Positions 36,896 through 49,689 of a DNA stretch of 64,000 nucleotides are shown piece after piece. The notes under the pieces are model-generated. The model did no database searches. It saw only the letters and a program-made list of their open reading frames with translations, and had not been told where the DNA came from. The DNA comes from Halocaridina rubra. Taxonomy: Eukaryota > Arthropoda > Malacostraca > Decapoda > Atyidae. The DNA is taken from assembly GCA_037179515.1 (NCBI GenBank), contig JAXCGZ010019149.1, positions 1 through 64,000 on the forward strand, written 5' to 3'. How positions within the stretch are numbered: the stretch's first letter is position 1; each line of letters opens with the position of its first letter. Both the position numbers and the translations under genes were made by a program.

Positions 36896-36962
36896 ACGGG
36901 AAGATACGAGCTTTGGGCTCTTTCCCGTAAACACAATTAGGTAATCACAATTAGGTAATCAC
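36896..36962 (+). other. LINE B 3' hairpin and 14-bp tail repeats
   Basis: ACGGGAA pairs with TTCCCGT and GAGC with GCTC around a TTTGG loop (36896-36928). Two copies of ACAATTAGGTAATC follow. The arrangement recurs at the ends of B-outer, B3 and the solo tail at 46447-46532. It resembles 3' stem-loops that L2/CR1-type reverse transcriptases recognise (family knowledge). Confidence 0.75.
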
Positions 36963-38406
36963 TTAGTGCCACTGATATTGTGTTTGCGCATTTTTTAAGC
37001 ACATGAGGGGATATGTCATCAGGACCTGTAGCTTTATGAACATCTAAATCAATCAGCGCTTTGCATACCTCTGTGGCTGTAAGGTTGATGTTCTCTAATA
37101 CCGGCCCTTGAGCTTCTATCACTGCAATCTGAGGGGGTGGGGTATTTTCTACTGTAAATACTGACTGAAACTCCTTGTTCAATTCTTTGCAGATCTCTTC
37201 GTCCGTCTCAGTGATGCTTCCATCCGCTCTCTTTAGCCTTAAAACCTGTTCTTTTACCTTCAGTTTTCCTCTGATAAAGCTGTGGAAAAGCTTGGGATTT
37301 TCTTTAGCTTTCCTGGTGATGTCCCTCTCATAGTCTCTCTCTGCCCCTCTCCTTTTACTTAGGTAGTCATTTCTTGCTCTTTTGTAGCTTTGCCAGGCAT
37401 TTATGTTTTTTCTCCTCCTATACCTTTTCCAGCATTTGTCTCTCCACTCCTTAGCTCTCTTACACCCATTATTGAACCATTTCTCTCTGGCATGAATTAC
37501 ACCTACTTTGGTGACAGGTATGCAGCAATCTACTATCTTCCCATATTTCTCACAAAAGATGTCATACATTTCTTGTACAGATTTGTTGTAAAATAAGGTT
37601 CTCCAGTCAATAACTGCAAAGAGCTCATTCATTTTTATGTAATCTCCTTTCCGATAGTTCCTCCTCATGTCCTCAGTGCCTCTACTCTCAGGAAGAATAT
37701 CTTCAATTATATACTCCATCAACAACACACAGTGGTCACTCTTTCCAATTGGTGGTTCATACTCAATTTTTTCAATATCCAACACATTATCTGTGAACAC
37801 TAGATCAAGTAGTGATGGCTCATCCCCACCCCTGGCCCTTGTTGGTTCCATTACATGTTGGTGTAGGAAATTCCCTTGTACGCAATCTAGGAATCTTGCC
37901 CCGAATGAGTCCTCACCACTGTGTGGGTCAAGATTTATCCAATCTATCTCTTTATGATTAAAGTCTCCCATAATCAAAATCCTACATTTTTTTTCCCGTG
38001 CCATGTTAACAACTGAGTTTATGACTTCAATAGTACCTATATGACTTTCCTCATAAACTTCAAGCCTATTTTGGTTCCTTGGTGGGTTGTATACAACAGT
38101 TATTATAATGCTCTCTGACCCAGTATTTATGCGAGCAACAAGAAATTCCTTGAACTCACTTTCTATAGCCAAGTTTATTTCTTCGACTTGAATCCTTTCA
38201 CTTATGAGCAGTGCTATCCCTCCACCAGTCCTCTCAGATCTTTCAACCCTTAGTATTCTGAAGCCCTTAGGAAAAACTGTGACACTGTTTATGTCCTCAC
38301 TCAACTTAGTCTCTGTAATTGCTACTATATCTGCCTTACTGTTGTGAATCCTATCTTTTAATTCTACTGCCTTACCAGCTAATCCATCAGCATTTGTGTA
38401 TAACAA
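36937..38406 (-). pseudogene. LINE B-outer ORF2, endonuclease half
   Basis: A 489-codon frame identical in plan to the first 480 residues of the B1 ORF2: LYTNADGL, ITETKLSED, VVYNPPRNQN, MGDFNHKEIDW and IGKSDHCVLL, followed by the basic linker. The last few codons are from the 3' tail of B1. The missing RT half lies at 32296-33632. Confidence 0.9.
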
Positions 38407-39649
38407 TCTTAATGAGGCCCTATCCCCTGATCTTCTGTCATTATCTTCTTTATCTCCCCTTTGTCTGGAAGAACTCTGTAATGAAAATTTTTCTTCTCTT
38501 CTTCATTTCTTTCATCATTTAACCTTCTTGCCTCTTGCAACAAGTTTTTTATCTTTCCCATCTCTTCCTGTGTTCTGTATTGTCTAATGAACACTTCTTT
38601 GAATTCTTGAAGGTATTTTTGACTTTTTTTCTCAACAATATTTCCCTACATGTTTCCCCTCTCTCAAAGGTTACTTTTGTTGGTCTCGGCTTTCCTTCCC
38701 TCGAATATTTACCTAGTTGGTGTATGTTTACAATATCCTCAGGACCACATACTACTCCAAGCTTTCTTATCAGGTCTACAACCCTAGCTTTATTTTCTTC
38801 AAGTCTCCCCTGCCATGTATGAGTGGCGAGCGATTGTGACACAGCTCTGATGGGCATCTGCTGTTACCACGGGGCTGCATCTTACAGAGGTAGCCCTGTG
38901 GTAGGGGCAGTAGGAGGAGTTGACAGTTGTGAAGCGACACAGGTTGTGGAAGAGCCGGGAGGATGGGCTGTGGCACTCCAGCAGTGCCATCTGAATGGTC
39001 GCTAGCTCCCTCGTCATTGCCCATAGAGCAAAGTAATCCCCTTATTGTTTTCCTTTCTTGATGTCGGCTACCCCCCAATTAAAGGGGGAAACAGCCAAGG
39101 TAGATAGACCACCAAGGAGTAGTTGAGTGTCATCTGCATATTGTACAACTAGACAGTCAGAAATGAGAGAAGATAGATCATTTACGTAAGTGGAGAAGAG
39201 GATAGGACCAAGTACTGATCCCGGTGGAACACCAATGATACATTTTTTGGCATAGAGATAATGTTGTTAAGATGTATAGACTGTTCACAATTAGATAGAT
39301 ACTCTCTAAACCAGCTCGGATTAATATTTCGGTTAGTACATTTACTTATAAGAATTTCATGGTGTACACTGTCGACGGCTTTTGATAAGTAATAATACAA
39401 GCAGAGAGATTTTTTCATATCTACATTATTATAGATACTATTCATTACTTTGAGCAGTGCAGTTTCCGTCAAGAGTTTCAGTCTGAAACCATGTTGGTTA
39501 ATAGTTAATAGTCTATTTGACTCTAAATATGACATAAGTTGGCATGCAACAATTTTTTCTAATATTTTAGAGAAAATAGGTAGCAGGGAAATGGGACGAT
39601 AGTTTGTCACATCTCTGGTCCCCTCTTTATGCAGAGGTATTACATGTGA

Positions 39650-40561
39650 TTATTTCCAAGAGTCAGGAAACTTCTTAGCAACAATGGAAGTGTTCATAAT
39701 AGTTAGAATATAAGATACAATCATGAGTAGAGCATCTTTGATGAATTGAAATGCTATACCATCTGGACCATAAGTGCCAGAGTTTCTTAGGCTCTTTATG
39801 GTAAGAATTAGGGTAGCACAATCGATAGGATTTATCTTGAAGTATTCTCTTGTGTTTACATTGGAAGAATTGACATTTAAGTACCGGTAATTACTCATAT
39901 TCTCAGAGTTGATACTTTCTTGTGTTTTCTCATGCGTATTTTTGCCAACGTTAGCAAAATAGTTATTAAAGTTTTCCGCTTTATCTTTCAACTCTGTAAT
40001 ATTTTCATAACTTTCTGAGGTAGTCTTTTCATTTGGTATCATGCTTCTTATCACTTTCCATGTTGCCGCTGTATCATGTCTAGATTCATTAAATTGTTTT
40101 TTGTAAAAGTCTTTTTTACTTACATTGATGAGAGATCTGACACATTTCTTTTCTGCTTTATAATGTTCTCGGAGAGTCATATCATATCTATTAATTTTGA
40201 GCTCTTTTTGTATTTGGTTTCTGATATGCATTGCATCTTTGATGTCATTAGTTAGCCAGGAGGCTGAGGGGCGGGTTATTTTTCTTTTTACAATGGGTGC
40301 ACAACTATCTAAGCATTCACAGAAGACTTTTCTTAGAATCTCAACCTGCAAATCAACGTTATCTGTGTTTGAAATACTATTAAGTACATTTGTGGTGTTG
40401 ATTAATGCTTCACAAAAGATATCAGGGAAGTAATTTTTTAGACACCGGAATGTCTTGAAGAGAGGCTTCCTTTTGGGCTTGTTTATGTTTAGTATAGCAA
40501 TGTTGAGCTCGTGATCTGCAATTGGGCAGGGAACTACGTCCCAATAGGGTATACTTTCCAC
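39650..40561 (-). pseudogene. LINE C linker and start of reverse transcriptase
   Basis: A 303-codon frame runs from the end of the endonuclease (ADHELNIAILN) through a basic linker (RPSASWLTNDIKDAMHIRNQ) to SLRNSGTYGPDGIAFQFIKD. A stop at about 39650 separates it from the following YRPISLLPIFSKILEKI frame at 39610-39182. Confidence 0.8.
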
Positions 40562-41320
40562 TTTATTTGTTATTATCAGATCATTTGAGTCCTAGAATTA
40601 GCGGTTATGCGGGTCGGTTTTGTCACTATTTGTGTTAACTTCACAGTGTTGATCACCTTTTTCATTTTGTTATCTGCTGAGAGCAAGTTATCATTAAAGT
40701 CACTAAGTATGTATATGGGTTTATGGCGCACACAGATATTTCTGAATGTTTCTAGCAGATGACTAAATGAACTGGAAGGTGCTTTAGAGTGACGGTAAGC
40801 ACACCCTACAATGAAAGATGGAAGTTTCTGATACTGCACAGTGATTCATAAATCTTCGAGCTCTTCAGTTTTTTCTAGACCCGTGGTTATTTCTGATGCA
40901 CTAATATAATTTCTAACATAAATACAGACCCCACACTCTTGGCCATGGTCATTGCGAAATATTTTAAGCTCTGGGATATTCACATATTTATTTTCAGTTG
41001 TAGGAGGAAGCCAAGTTTCACTTACACAGAGGATGTCTATGTTGTAGTCTTTTGTTGACATTATTATTTCCTCAAAATGAGCGAGAAGGGACTGAGCGTT
41101 CACATGTACTAATGTTACATTCTTACCAAGTTTCATCAGGGTGGTGTCCATAGTTATTGTTGTACTTTGTTCTTGGGTTTGTCCATGATTTGAATCGACT
41201 GTGTGATTATGCTGGGAATTCATTATTATAGTGTGTTCTGGGGTTAGCCTATGGATCCTGGTGTCTGTACCTGCCGTTTGATGGGTAACGCAGATGTTAA
41301 AGTTTCCAGACACTAATAAC

Positions 41321-43954
41321 TACTGGGTCAGAGAGCATTATAATAACTGTTATATACAACCCACCAAGGAACCAAAATAGGCTTGAAATTTATGAGGAAA
41401 GTCATATAGGTACTATTGAAGTCATAAACTCAGTTGTTAACATGGCACGGGAGAAAAAATGTAGGATTTTGATTATGGGAGACTTTAATCATAAAGAGAT
41501 AGATTGGATAAATCTTGACCCACACAGTGGTGAGGACTCATTTGGGGCAAGATTCCTAGATTGCGTACAAGGGAATTTCCTACACCAACATGTAATGGAA
41601 CCAACAAGAACCAGGGGTGGGGATGAGCCATCACTACTTGATCTAGTGTTCACAGATAATGTGTTGGATATTGAAAAAATTGAGTATGAACCACCAATTG
41701 GAAAGAGTGACCACTGTGTGTTGTTGATGGAGTATATCATTGAAGACATTCTTCCTGAGAGTAGAGGCACTGAGGACATGAGGAGGAACTATCGGAAAGG
41801 AGATTACATCAAAATGAATGAGCTTTTTGCAGTTATTGGCTGGAGAACCTTATTTTACAACAAATCTGTACAAGAAATGTATGACATCTTTTGTGAGAAA
41901 TATGGGAAGATAGTAGATTGCTGCATACCTGTCACCAAAGTAGGTGTAATTCATGCCAGAGAGAAATGGTTCAATAATGGGTGTAAAAGAGCTAAGGAGT
42001 GGAGAGACAGATGCTGGAAAAGGTATAGGAGGAGAAAAAACATAAATGCCTGGCAAATCTACAAAAGAGCAAGAAATGACTACCTAAGTAAAAGGAGAGA
42101 GGCAGAGAGAGATTATGAGAGGGACATCACCAGGAAGGCTAAAGAAAATCCCAAGCTTTTCCACAGCTTTATCAGAGGAAAACTGAAGGTAAAAGAACAG
42201 GTTTTAAGGCTAAAGAGAGCGGATGGAAGCATCACTGAGATGGACGAAGAGATCTGCAAAGAATTGAACAAGGAGTTTCAGTCAGTATTTACAGTAGAAA
42301 ATACCCTACCCCCTCAGATTGCAGTGATAGAAGCTCAAGGGCCGGTATTAGAGAACATCAACCTTACAGCCACAGAGGTATGCAAAGCGCTGATGGATTT
42401 AGATGTTCATAAAGCTACAGGTCCTGATGACATATCCCCTCATGTGCTTAAAAAATGCGCAAACACAATATCAGTGGCACTAAGTATCATATTTAAGGAG
42501 TCACTGGAGTCGGGGGAGATTCCAAGATGCTGGAAACAAGCAAATGTGATACCTATCTTCAAAAAGGGAAGGAGGGATACGGCTCTGAACTATAGACCAG
42601 TTTCCTTGACCAGCATAGTTTGCAAAGTTATGGAGAAACTACTAAGGAAACATATCTCTCTTCACTTGGAATCCTTCAACTTTTTGTCAGTGAGGCAACA
42701 TGGCTTCAGAGAAGGAAGATCAACAGTAACAAACTTATTAGAATTTTATGATGAGGTAAGCCAAATCTTACAGGAAAGAGAGGGCTGGGCAGATTGCATA
42801 TTCCTAGACTTCCAGAAAGCGTTTGACACTGATCCACATGGGAGACTTATTAGGAAGCTGCAATCAATGGCTAGAATAGGTGGAAATGTCTTGGAATGGA
42901 TAAAAACTTACTTAGAAGGAAGGGAACAGAGGGTTAGAGTAAGACACTCAGTGTCTGAATGGAGAAGAGTTAGTAGTGGAGTTCCACAGGGTTCAGTTTT
43001 AGGGCCACTTTTGTTCCTTGTATATGTAAATGACCTACCAGAGTCTGTAAATTCATTCATGAATATGTTTGCAGATGATGCAAAGATTGTGAAGAAAGTA
43101 AAAAACGAGAACAATGGTAGAGAACTTCAGGAGGATCTAAATAATCTGCATGAGTGGTCAGAAAAGTGGCTAATGAAATTCAATACCTCAAAATGTAAGG
43201 TAATGAGAATGGGTACAAGTGCAAGAAGGCCCAAGCTTGACTACTCGGTGGCTGGAGTACAACTTCAAGAGACAGAAAATGAGAGAGATCTAGGAGTAAA
43301 CATACTGGCAGATTTGTGTCCAGAAATACATATAAATGGCGTAGTAAGGGCAGCATATGCATTCTTATCAAATGTAAGGGTAGCCTTCAGGCACATGGAC
43401 AAGGAAATGTTCAGAAATATTTATGTAACCTATGTGAGGCCAAAACTGGAATATGCAGCCCCCTTTTGGAATCCGCACTTGAAAAAGCACATAGCTAAGC
43501 TTGAAAAAGTTCAAAGACATGCCACGAAACTGGTGCCAGAAATACGCAATCTCAGTTATGATGAGAGGCTGAGGGAATTAGACTTGCCATCACTCGAAGC
43601 TAGAAGTGTAAGGGGGGATATGGTGACAGTCTTTAAATTCCTTCATGGTTATGATAGAGTGGATAGGGATCGATATTTCGATATGGCTGGCTCTAGAACT
43701 AGAGGTCATAGTTTGAAGCTTCGTAAGAAAACTTGTTTGCAGGATGTAAGGAAATACTTTTTCAGTGTAAGAGTAGTTGATAATTGGAATTGGCTAAGCG
43801 AGGAGGTAGTTAATGCTATCTCAATCCATAGTTTTAAGGACAGGTACGATAAGTATCACTAAGTCTAAAAATGGAACCGATCAGGAGACGGGAAGATACG
43901 AGCTTAGGGCTCTTTCCCGTAAACACAATTAGGTAATCACAATTAGGTAATCAC
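41321..43954 (+). mobile_element. CR1/L2-like LINE B3 (5'-truncated)
   Basis: It starts inside the endonuclease at TACTGGGTCAGAGAGC and runs to the tail repeats at 43925-43954. Very similar to B1 throughout. It lies between the end of LINE C and the 3' end of LINE D, on the plus strand. No clear target duplication was seen. Confidence 0.9.
41442..43862 (+). pseudogene. LINE B3 ORF2, 806-codon frame lacking the endonuclease N-terminus
   Basis: The frame is open from the truncation point (ITVIYNPPRNQN) and uninterrupted to the stop. It contains MGDFNHKEIDW, SDHCVLL, FLDFQKAFDTDPH (usual TVPH), SSGVPQGSVLGPLLF and MFADDAKIV. The N-terminal catalytic Asn and Glu of the endonuclease are missing, so it cannot make a full protein. 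The reverse transcriptase part looks intact apart from the Val-to-Asp change after motif A. Confidence 0.9.
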
Positions 43955-44470
43955 TGACCCATTCCCCCTTCTAACGGGGGAGGGGGAGCCAAGCAACATT
44001 CATTCAACATGATCCACATATGCCTCAGCTACTCATCTTAGCTCCTTGGGAATAAAAAAGTTGCCACATTTTCCCCCTACCACCCTGCTTGAGTCATCCG
44101 CAAGGTAGCTGGACAAGGATATGCTACAGTGAGACCCGACAGTTGCAGCTGGAATTCTCCCACCGCTTCATCACATGGCAACCCCCTTCACACCTGTTAT
44201 TCACAATTCACTGAGCTAGCGGGTGTGAGAAATACCTTTGGCCCGTGTCACCTATACACAATCTTCCTCCACTCATTCCTATCACTAGCATGCTCTCTGC
44301 CCTCCTCCACTGACATCCCACGTTCATTCAATACCATTTTCACGCCATCCATCCATTTCATTCTAGGTCTTCCTTTTGGCCTAAGTGCAATCACTTCTGC
44401 ACTCCACACTCTCTTCACTATTAATTCATCATTCATACTTTCCATGTGTCCAAACAAACTCAATACTCTC

Positions 44471-44795
44471 TAATCTAACTTATCTTAAAGCTTTGTTTCA
44501 ATCCTCAATCTTTGCCTGATCTCCTTATTTCTTACTCTATCTATTCTAGATACACCAATAATACTTCCTAAACACCTCATCTCCATTAAATTCAACTTGT
44601 GCCTTTCATCCTCTCTGGCTTTCTAGTCTCTGATCTAACTTATCTTAAAGCTTTATTTCAATACTCATTCTTAGCCTGATCTCCCCAATTCTTACTCTGT
44701 CTATTCTAAATACACCAATAATACTTCCTAAACACCTCATCTCCATTAAATTCAACTTGTGCCTTTCATTCTCTCTGGCATTCTAGTCTCTGCTC
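44471..44795. repeat. 160-bp tandem duplication inside LINE D
   Basis: TACACCAATAATACTTCCTA recurs at 44551 and 44711 with surrounding sequence, so the spacing is 160 bp. The copies differ by several substitutions, so the duplication is not recent. It disrupts the RT C-terminal region of LINE D. Confidence 0.9.
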
Positions 44796-46446
44796 TATAC
44801 AATGCTGTCAGCAAAATCACACCTTCATATACCCTTCTCTTTGTAATCATTCCCAAATATTTATATCTCAACCGACTTTTCAACCCTCCTAGATATTTAC
44901 TCACTTCCTTCATTCTATGACTTAACTCTGTGTCCACTTGTCCATTCCTTGACACGTGAGACCCCAGATACTAAAATACTCAGCTTCTTCAAGCAACTTC
45001 CACTCACTTCTACATTCCAGCTGCCAACGTTAACACTCCTTGTGCATCTCATGACTTTACTTTTACCTATATTCACCCGCAAACTCCTTCTTTTACACAC
45101 TTCAACAAACTCAGTCACTTAATAAATCAGTTCATTCTCACTATCAGCCACCAGTGCTGTATGATGTCCACAAATAGCAGTTTACTAAATTTTCACAACC
45201 TTCCATACTCACTTACTAAATCCAAGCCTCTGTATAATACTCTTTTAGTTAACTCCATTACCACTCCATCTATATACACAGTAAACACCACGGTGACATT
45301 ACACAACCTTGCTGTAACCCTGCATTCACCTCAAACCAATCACTCAGTCCATTCTCGACTCTCACATATGCTCCACTATTCATGTAAAAACTCTTTACAG
45401 CATTCAACAAACTTCCACTTATTCCATACAGTCGCAACACGCTCCACGATGCCTCTCTATCAACCCTGTAATGTGCTTTCTCTAAGTCCATAAAAGCCCC
45501 AAAAGTGTCCCTTTTGACAAGCATTCTACATGAAATCCATCTATTTCTGGTGCTTTACCAGCTTTCTTCGCTCTCATTGCCAAATGTACTTCCTCTTTTG
45601 TTATTTCTCTATCTTTCTCATTACCCAACATTGGCATTCTCCATTCATTTCCCACAGCCAAAACCTCTGCATCTCTGTCATCTTCTGTATTTAGCAGTTC
45701 ATTCAAATTCTCAGCTCATCTCTCTCTCACTTTTATTTTGTCTACTACCAGTTTCTCATCTGCTCCTTCACCCTCTCCTTCCCACCAGACTCACCTTTCT
45801 GCACTCTTTTCACTTTCTTCCCAAAATATTTATATTTCTATCAAAATTCTCAGACAAGCTTCCACCCCATTTTACATCCTTTTCTCTCTTTGCCTCCCTC
45901 AACATGCACTTTGCTAATCTCCTTTTTGCACTATTCCTTTCATATGCCTCTACATTACCTATCTGCAATCATATTTCAAATGCCTGCTTCTTTTCAGCCA
46001 CTACTGTACTCACCTCCTCATTCCACCATTCATACCATTCCTTTTGCTTCCACCTGTTACTCTCCTTCCACACACTGCCTCTGCATACTTCATAATTTCC
46101 TCCTTGAAACAACTCCATTCTTCTTCCACTCCCTCCTCCTCTTCCTCTTTCATTACATACCACACATTCCTCAAACTAGCCTTATTCTCACAGGCTGTCT
46201 CCTTCTTATTCAGTTTACTTACATTCAGAACCTCTCTTCCTCTCTCACTTCTCCTATTTCTCCACATTTTCCACTTTCACTCTTCGTTCCACTAAATGAT
46301 GATTAGATATTTCACCACTAGCTCCTCTCAGAACATTCAATTCCAAAACTATTCCAATCACCCACCTGTCCACCAAAACATAATCCACTAATGCTTCGTC
46401 AATCACTCTTCCAGTATTTACTTTTATCCACGTATACTTGCGCACA

Positions 46447-46532
46447 AAATGGAACCGATCAGGAGACGGGAAGATACGAGCTTTGGGCTTTTTCCCGTAA
46501 ACACAATTAGGTAATCACAATTAGGTAATCAC
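46447..46532 (+). mobile_element. Solo 3' tail of LINE B inside LINE D
   Basis: An 86-bp insert, AAAATGGAACCGATCAGGAG to the paired 14-bp repeats, splits the endonuclease frame of LINE D. It contains only the hairpin and tail, so it is an extremely 5'-truncated retrotransposition product. Confidence 0.85.
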
Positions 46533-47153
46533 ATCCTCCTTTTAAATACAGTATTGACAATCAACATCTCTCTCTCAATGCACATTTCTATAATTTTCTC
46601 TCCACTCTCATTCAAGCCAGGTACTCCATACTTCCCATTTACGCCATCCACTGGCTCATTTCCTACTCTAGCATTCACATCTCCCATTAACACCACATTC
46701 ACATTCATTCCTTAGTCTTCCACAGACTCATGCAATTTCACCTAAATTTCCCATCTTTCTTCCTTAGTTCTTTCACTGCCAAGGCCGTATGCACTCACAA
46801 ATGCCCATACCTCGTATCCAAGTCTCACTTTCGTCACTATTATTCGAGAACCTCTCTCCATTCCACCACACAGCTAATCATCTCGTCACTTACCAACAGA
46901 ACCAACTCCAGACACCCTACCTACCAAACTCCCAAATGTCACTTCACCATTCCATTTTATCATAGTTTCGCTCTGTGTAAGTACACCCATCTTAATCTCC
47001 AGAAACATATTCCCTATCACAACCCTCTTAATTTTGCTTACACCACAACCACACACACTCAAAGATCCAATTACTAGGTTCTGGCTGGATCTGTCCTGCC
47101 AGAATACCCCCGCATTTCTTGGTTACTATTAGGAAGAAAAACACAGCAAGGGG

Positions 47154-47338
<185 letters not shown>

Positions 47339-47635
47339 GTAAGTTCATATTACAATACTTTGCTGATAATTTTGCCATAAATTTTTATCGTAAAATGGGA
47401 AAGCTAAGGTCCCTTTTAGCTAATGCACTTAAAAAATTACCAGGAAGAGAGGTTAATATTCAGAACAAATAAAAAACCCAATGTATTGAATTAAAAATAT
47501 CAGGGACTCCTGTTTCATAAAAACAGTTACTTTATAACTTGCTCTTAATCAGGATATGGCTACAAAATGTGAATACTGTACCAGGATCAGGCTATGACAG
47601 AGAACTTTCGGGAAAACTAAATTATTAGAAATAAG

Positions 47636-48022
<387 letters not shown>

Positions 48023-48059
48023 GCGAGCATCATATGAACAATTATCATCACACCCAAGT

Positions 48060-48990
48060 TGGATTATACTTTTTGAACAGAACAAATTCACACAAAAATC
48101 AGATATATAAATATGGTTCTGTTGACATGACATAATTATTATATATGAAATTAAATAATTAGAAATAATAGAGCCTTCGGTAAGTTACTCCTTAAGTTTA
48201 AGCTATCTCCCAGGATACTCGTGGTATAATTTAATGATACTCATTTCTTTCTACATAATTGGCCATTAAAATTATATAAAATGATCACCATGCAGATAAC
48301 ATTGGTGAATTTTATTTATCTTATGCATTCATATTTTACTAGAAGAATGTCACTGTCTTCATTTCCTAATAGTTTTTTTTTTAATCCGGTCAATTAGGCT
48401 TGACAGTTCAGTTAAAAGCTAGGTGATTTCTTTCCCTAGACCCATAGAAAAGATACTCCTGCAGCGCATAGGCACAATGGGAAGAACATGTGTAACAGGA
48501 TCATTTTCCAACAGTGTTGCTATTCCATAACTAAGTAAACGGATTCTGGGTTTCAGTAAAGTCTAGACAGAGTTCAGACAAACACCTATTACTGATAAAA
48601 TTAATCCTTGTTTTTTATATCACTGCTCAAATATTTAAGGCAAACATATAATAAAACTATTAGATAGCCACGTTAATCACTCTAAGTTGATTTTGTCATT
48701 GTAGGTTTAGGCAATGCTATCTACCTAAAATGGACCTCAGTATAGATGCAGGGCCAAATATTGTTGTACCAAAGTGGCCATGGATGAGCTATTCCATGCA
48801 CATTCTACCTCAAGACTCGCAGTTGGTATCACCAAAATAAATCCGGAGAAACTCTCCTTGGAACTGAACATATCACAGATTTGGCAAAATATTTGCCAGT
48901 TGGAGTGGTACTGTACGTAAGCTATCACAGGAGGTGTCGAGGAATCTTCATCATGCGATACTAGAATGACACAATAATTGTCAGAGAAAA
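48060..48990. other. Nothing recognised
   Basis: AT-rich sequence without a recognisable frame or repeat. Confidence 0.4.
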
Positions 48991-49039
48991 TCCTGCAAAA
49001 GCAGCGGCGTCAGAAATTCGAGAAATTTTAGTAAGGAAA

Positions 49040-49317
49040 GCCCAATTCAGTCCACAGAGACTGATGTAAAATCATCTATAGTGAGAGAGAAGAGAAGGGG
49101 TTGTAAAAGCCAAAGTTAACAAAGGTTAGTAAGACCAATTCAGTCCACAGAGACTGATGCAAAATCATCTATAGTGAGAGAGAAGAGAAGGGGCTGTAAA
49201 AAACATAGTTAACAGAGGTTAGTAAAGCCCAAATCAGTCCACAGAGGCTGATGCAAAATCATCTATAGTGAGAGAGAAGAGAAGGGCTGTAAAAGCCAAA
49301 GTTAACAGAGGTTAATA
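49040..49317. repeat. Three ~93-bp tandem repeats
   Basis: Units start with CAATTCAGTCCACAGAGA at 49043, 49136 and 49230 and include ATCATCTATAGTGAGAGAGA. The third copy is slightly shortened. Confidence 0.9.
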
Positions 49318-49689
49318 TACAGTGTCCTGCTTGGAGGGAAAATGAGGAAATCAGGAGAGCATTCTTAAAGTAAACTGATCTAACATTCTGACAACACGTC
49401 TGTTTGTGACCATGCAAATCATATTTGGGTCTACAGTATACATGCAAATTTTAAAATCAGTCAAGACTAACGATAGTACAGATAAAGCAAAAATAAAAAT
49501 ATTAGATAATGTTAAGCAAAAAGTTGATGATTATTCATAGCCCGTTCACATAAGAAAACTAGAGCTCAAGAATATTAACATCTTGACCTTAACGTCTATA
49601 CACTGTTTTCCGGGTCAACACATTTGAGAGGGCAGCAGCCACAGTGGGTACGTTTTCCAAGTGGTTGGTTATTCTTAGGTTTATCATTA

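Larger units (their letters stand above)
33633..36962 (+). mobile_element. CR1/L2-like LINE B1 (5'-truncated, ORF2 intact)
   Basis: This copy lies head-on inside B-outer. It starts within ORF1 (33633-34046), carries ORF2 at 34049-36871, and ends with the 3' UTR, a hairpin at 36896-36928 and two copies of the 14-bp repeat ACAATTAGGTAATC (36931-36962). The host reads TTAAATATGA on the left and ACTTAGTGCC on the right, so no target duplication and about one lost base are seen. A 17-21-bp duplication of GAAGAAAATAAAGCTAG marks its 5' end. It is the best preserved retrotransposon here. Confidence 0.93.
32206..38818 (-). mobile_element. CR1/L2-like LINE B-outer, split by LINE B1
   Basis: The parts are 36963-38818 (end of ORF1, endonuclease and linker to ...NTISVALS) and 32206-33632 (IIFKESLESGEIP... 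to the 3' tail). They join exactly where the uninterrupted B1 protein reads VALSIIFKES, so both halves are one old minus-strand copy. The left half contains RT motifs FLDFQKPFDTVPH (usual KAFD is KPFD), then a deletion around GPLLF to MNMFADDAK near 33100. The tail (32206-32285) has the family hairpin and the 14-bp repeats. Confidence 0.9.
31671..39107 (+). mobile_element. RTE-like LINE A2 (5'-truncated), split by LINE B
   Basis: The parts are 31671-32205 and 38819-39107. The left part encodes IPANGGVEADVCHRVNEGCK to WMDGVRRALNDRRMDVREAS, closely matching A1. The right part is the A-family 3' UTR, matching 6880-7150 of A1 reversed. The coding sequence breaks after GGAATAG and resumes at ATGAGTGGCG at 38819. 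The element ends AGCCAAGGTAGATAG, followed by the target duplication in LINE C. It is 5'-truncated in the RT domain. Confidence 0.88.
30493..41320 (-). mobile_element. LINE C (jockey/CR1-group), split by a nested stack
   Basis: The two parts are 39108-41320 (endonuclease, linker, first half of RT) and 30493-31674 (rest of RT, 3' UTR). Seen: VNAQSLLAHFEEI and LCVSETWLPP near 41100-41000, YRPISLLPIFSKILEKIV at about 39600, and GVPPGSVLGPILFSTYVNDL followed by QYADDTQLL at about 39240-39130. The RT C-terminus runs MFIGSSFHN...WGATTKTQINRIQ... at 31571-30858. The 3' end is AAATAAATG followed by (TTTG)n at 30512-30493. Single frameshifts occur near 40840, 40565, 39645 and 39240. An imperfect 14-bp target duplication (ACCACTAAGGAGTA at 31661-31674; ACCACCAAGGAGTA at 39108-39121) frames the inserted A2 element. 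Confidence 0.85.

Noticed and set aside
33080..36962. Head-to-head B copies as a twin-priming (5' inversion) product
   Set aside because: B1 covers the same RT region as B-outer and has its own 3' tail, and the two B-outer halves rejoin exactly, so nesting explains it better.
45505..46306. Plus-strand frames of 196 and 138 codons
   Set aside because: They are antisense to the linker region of LINE D and have a biased composition from that strand.
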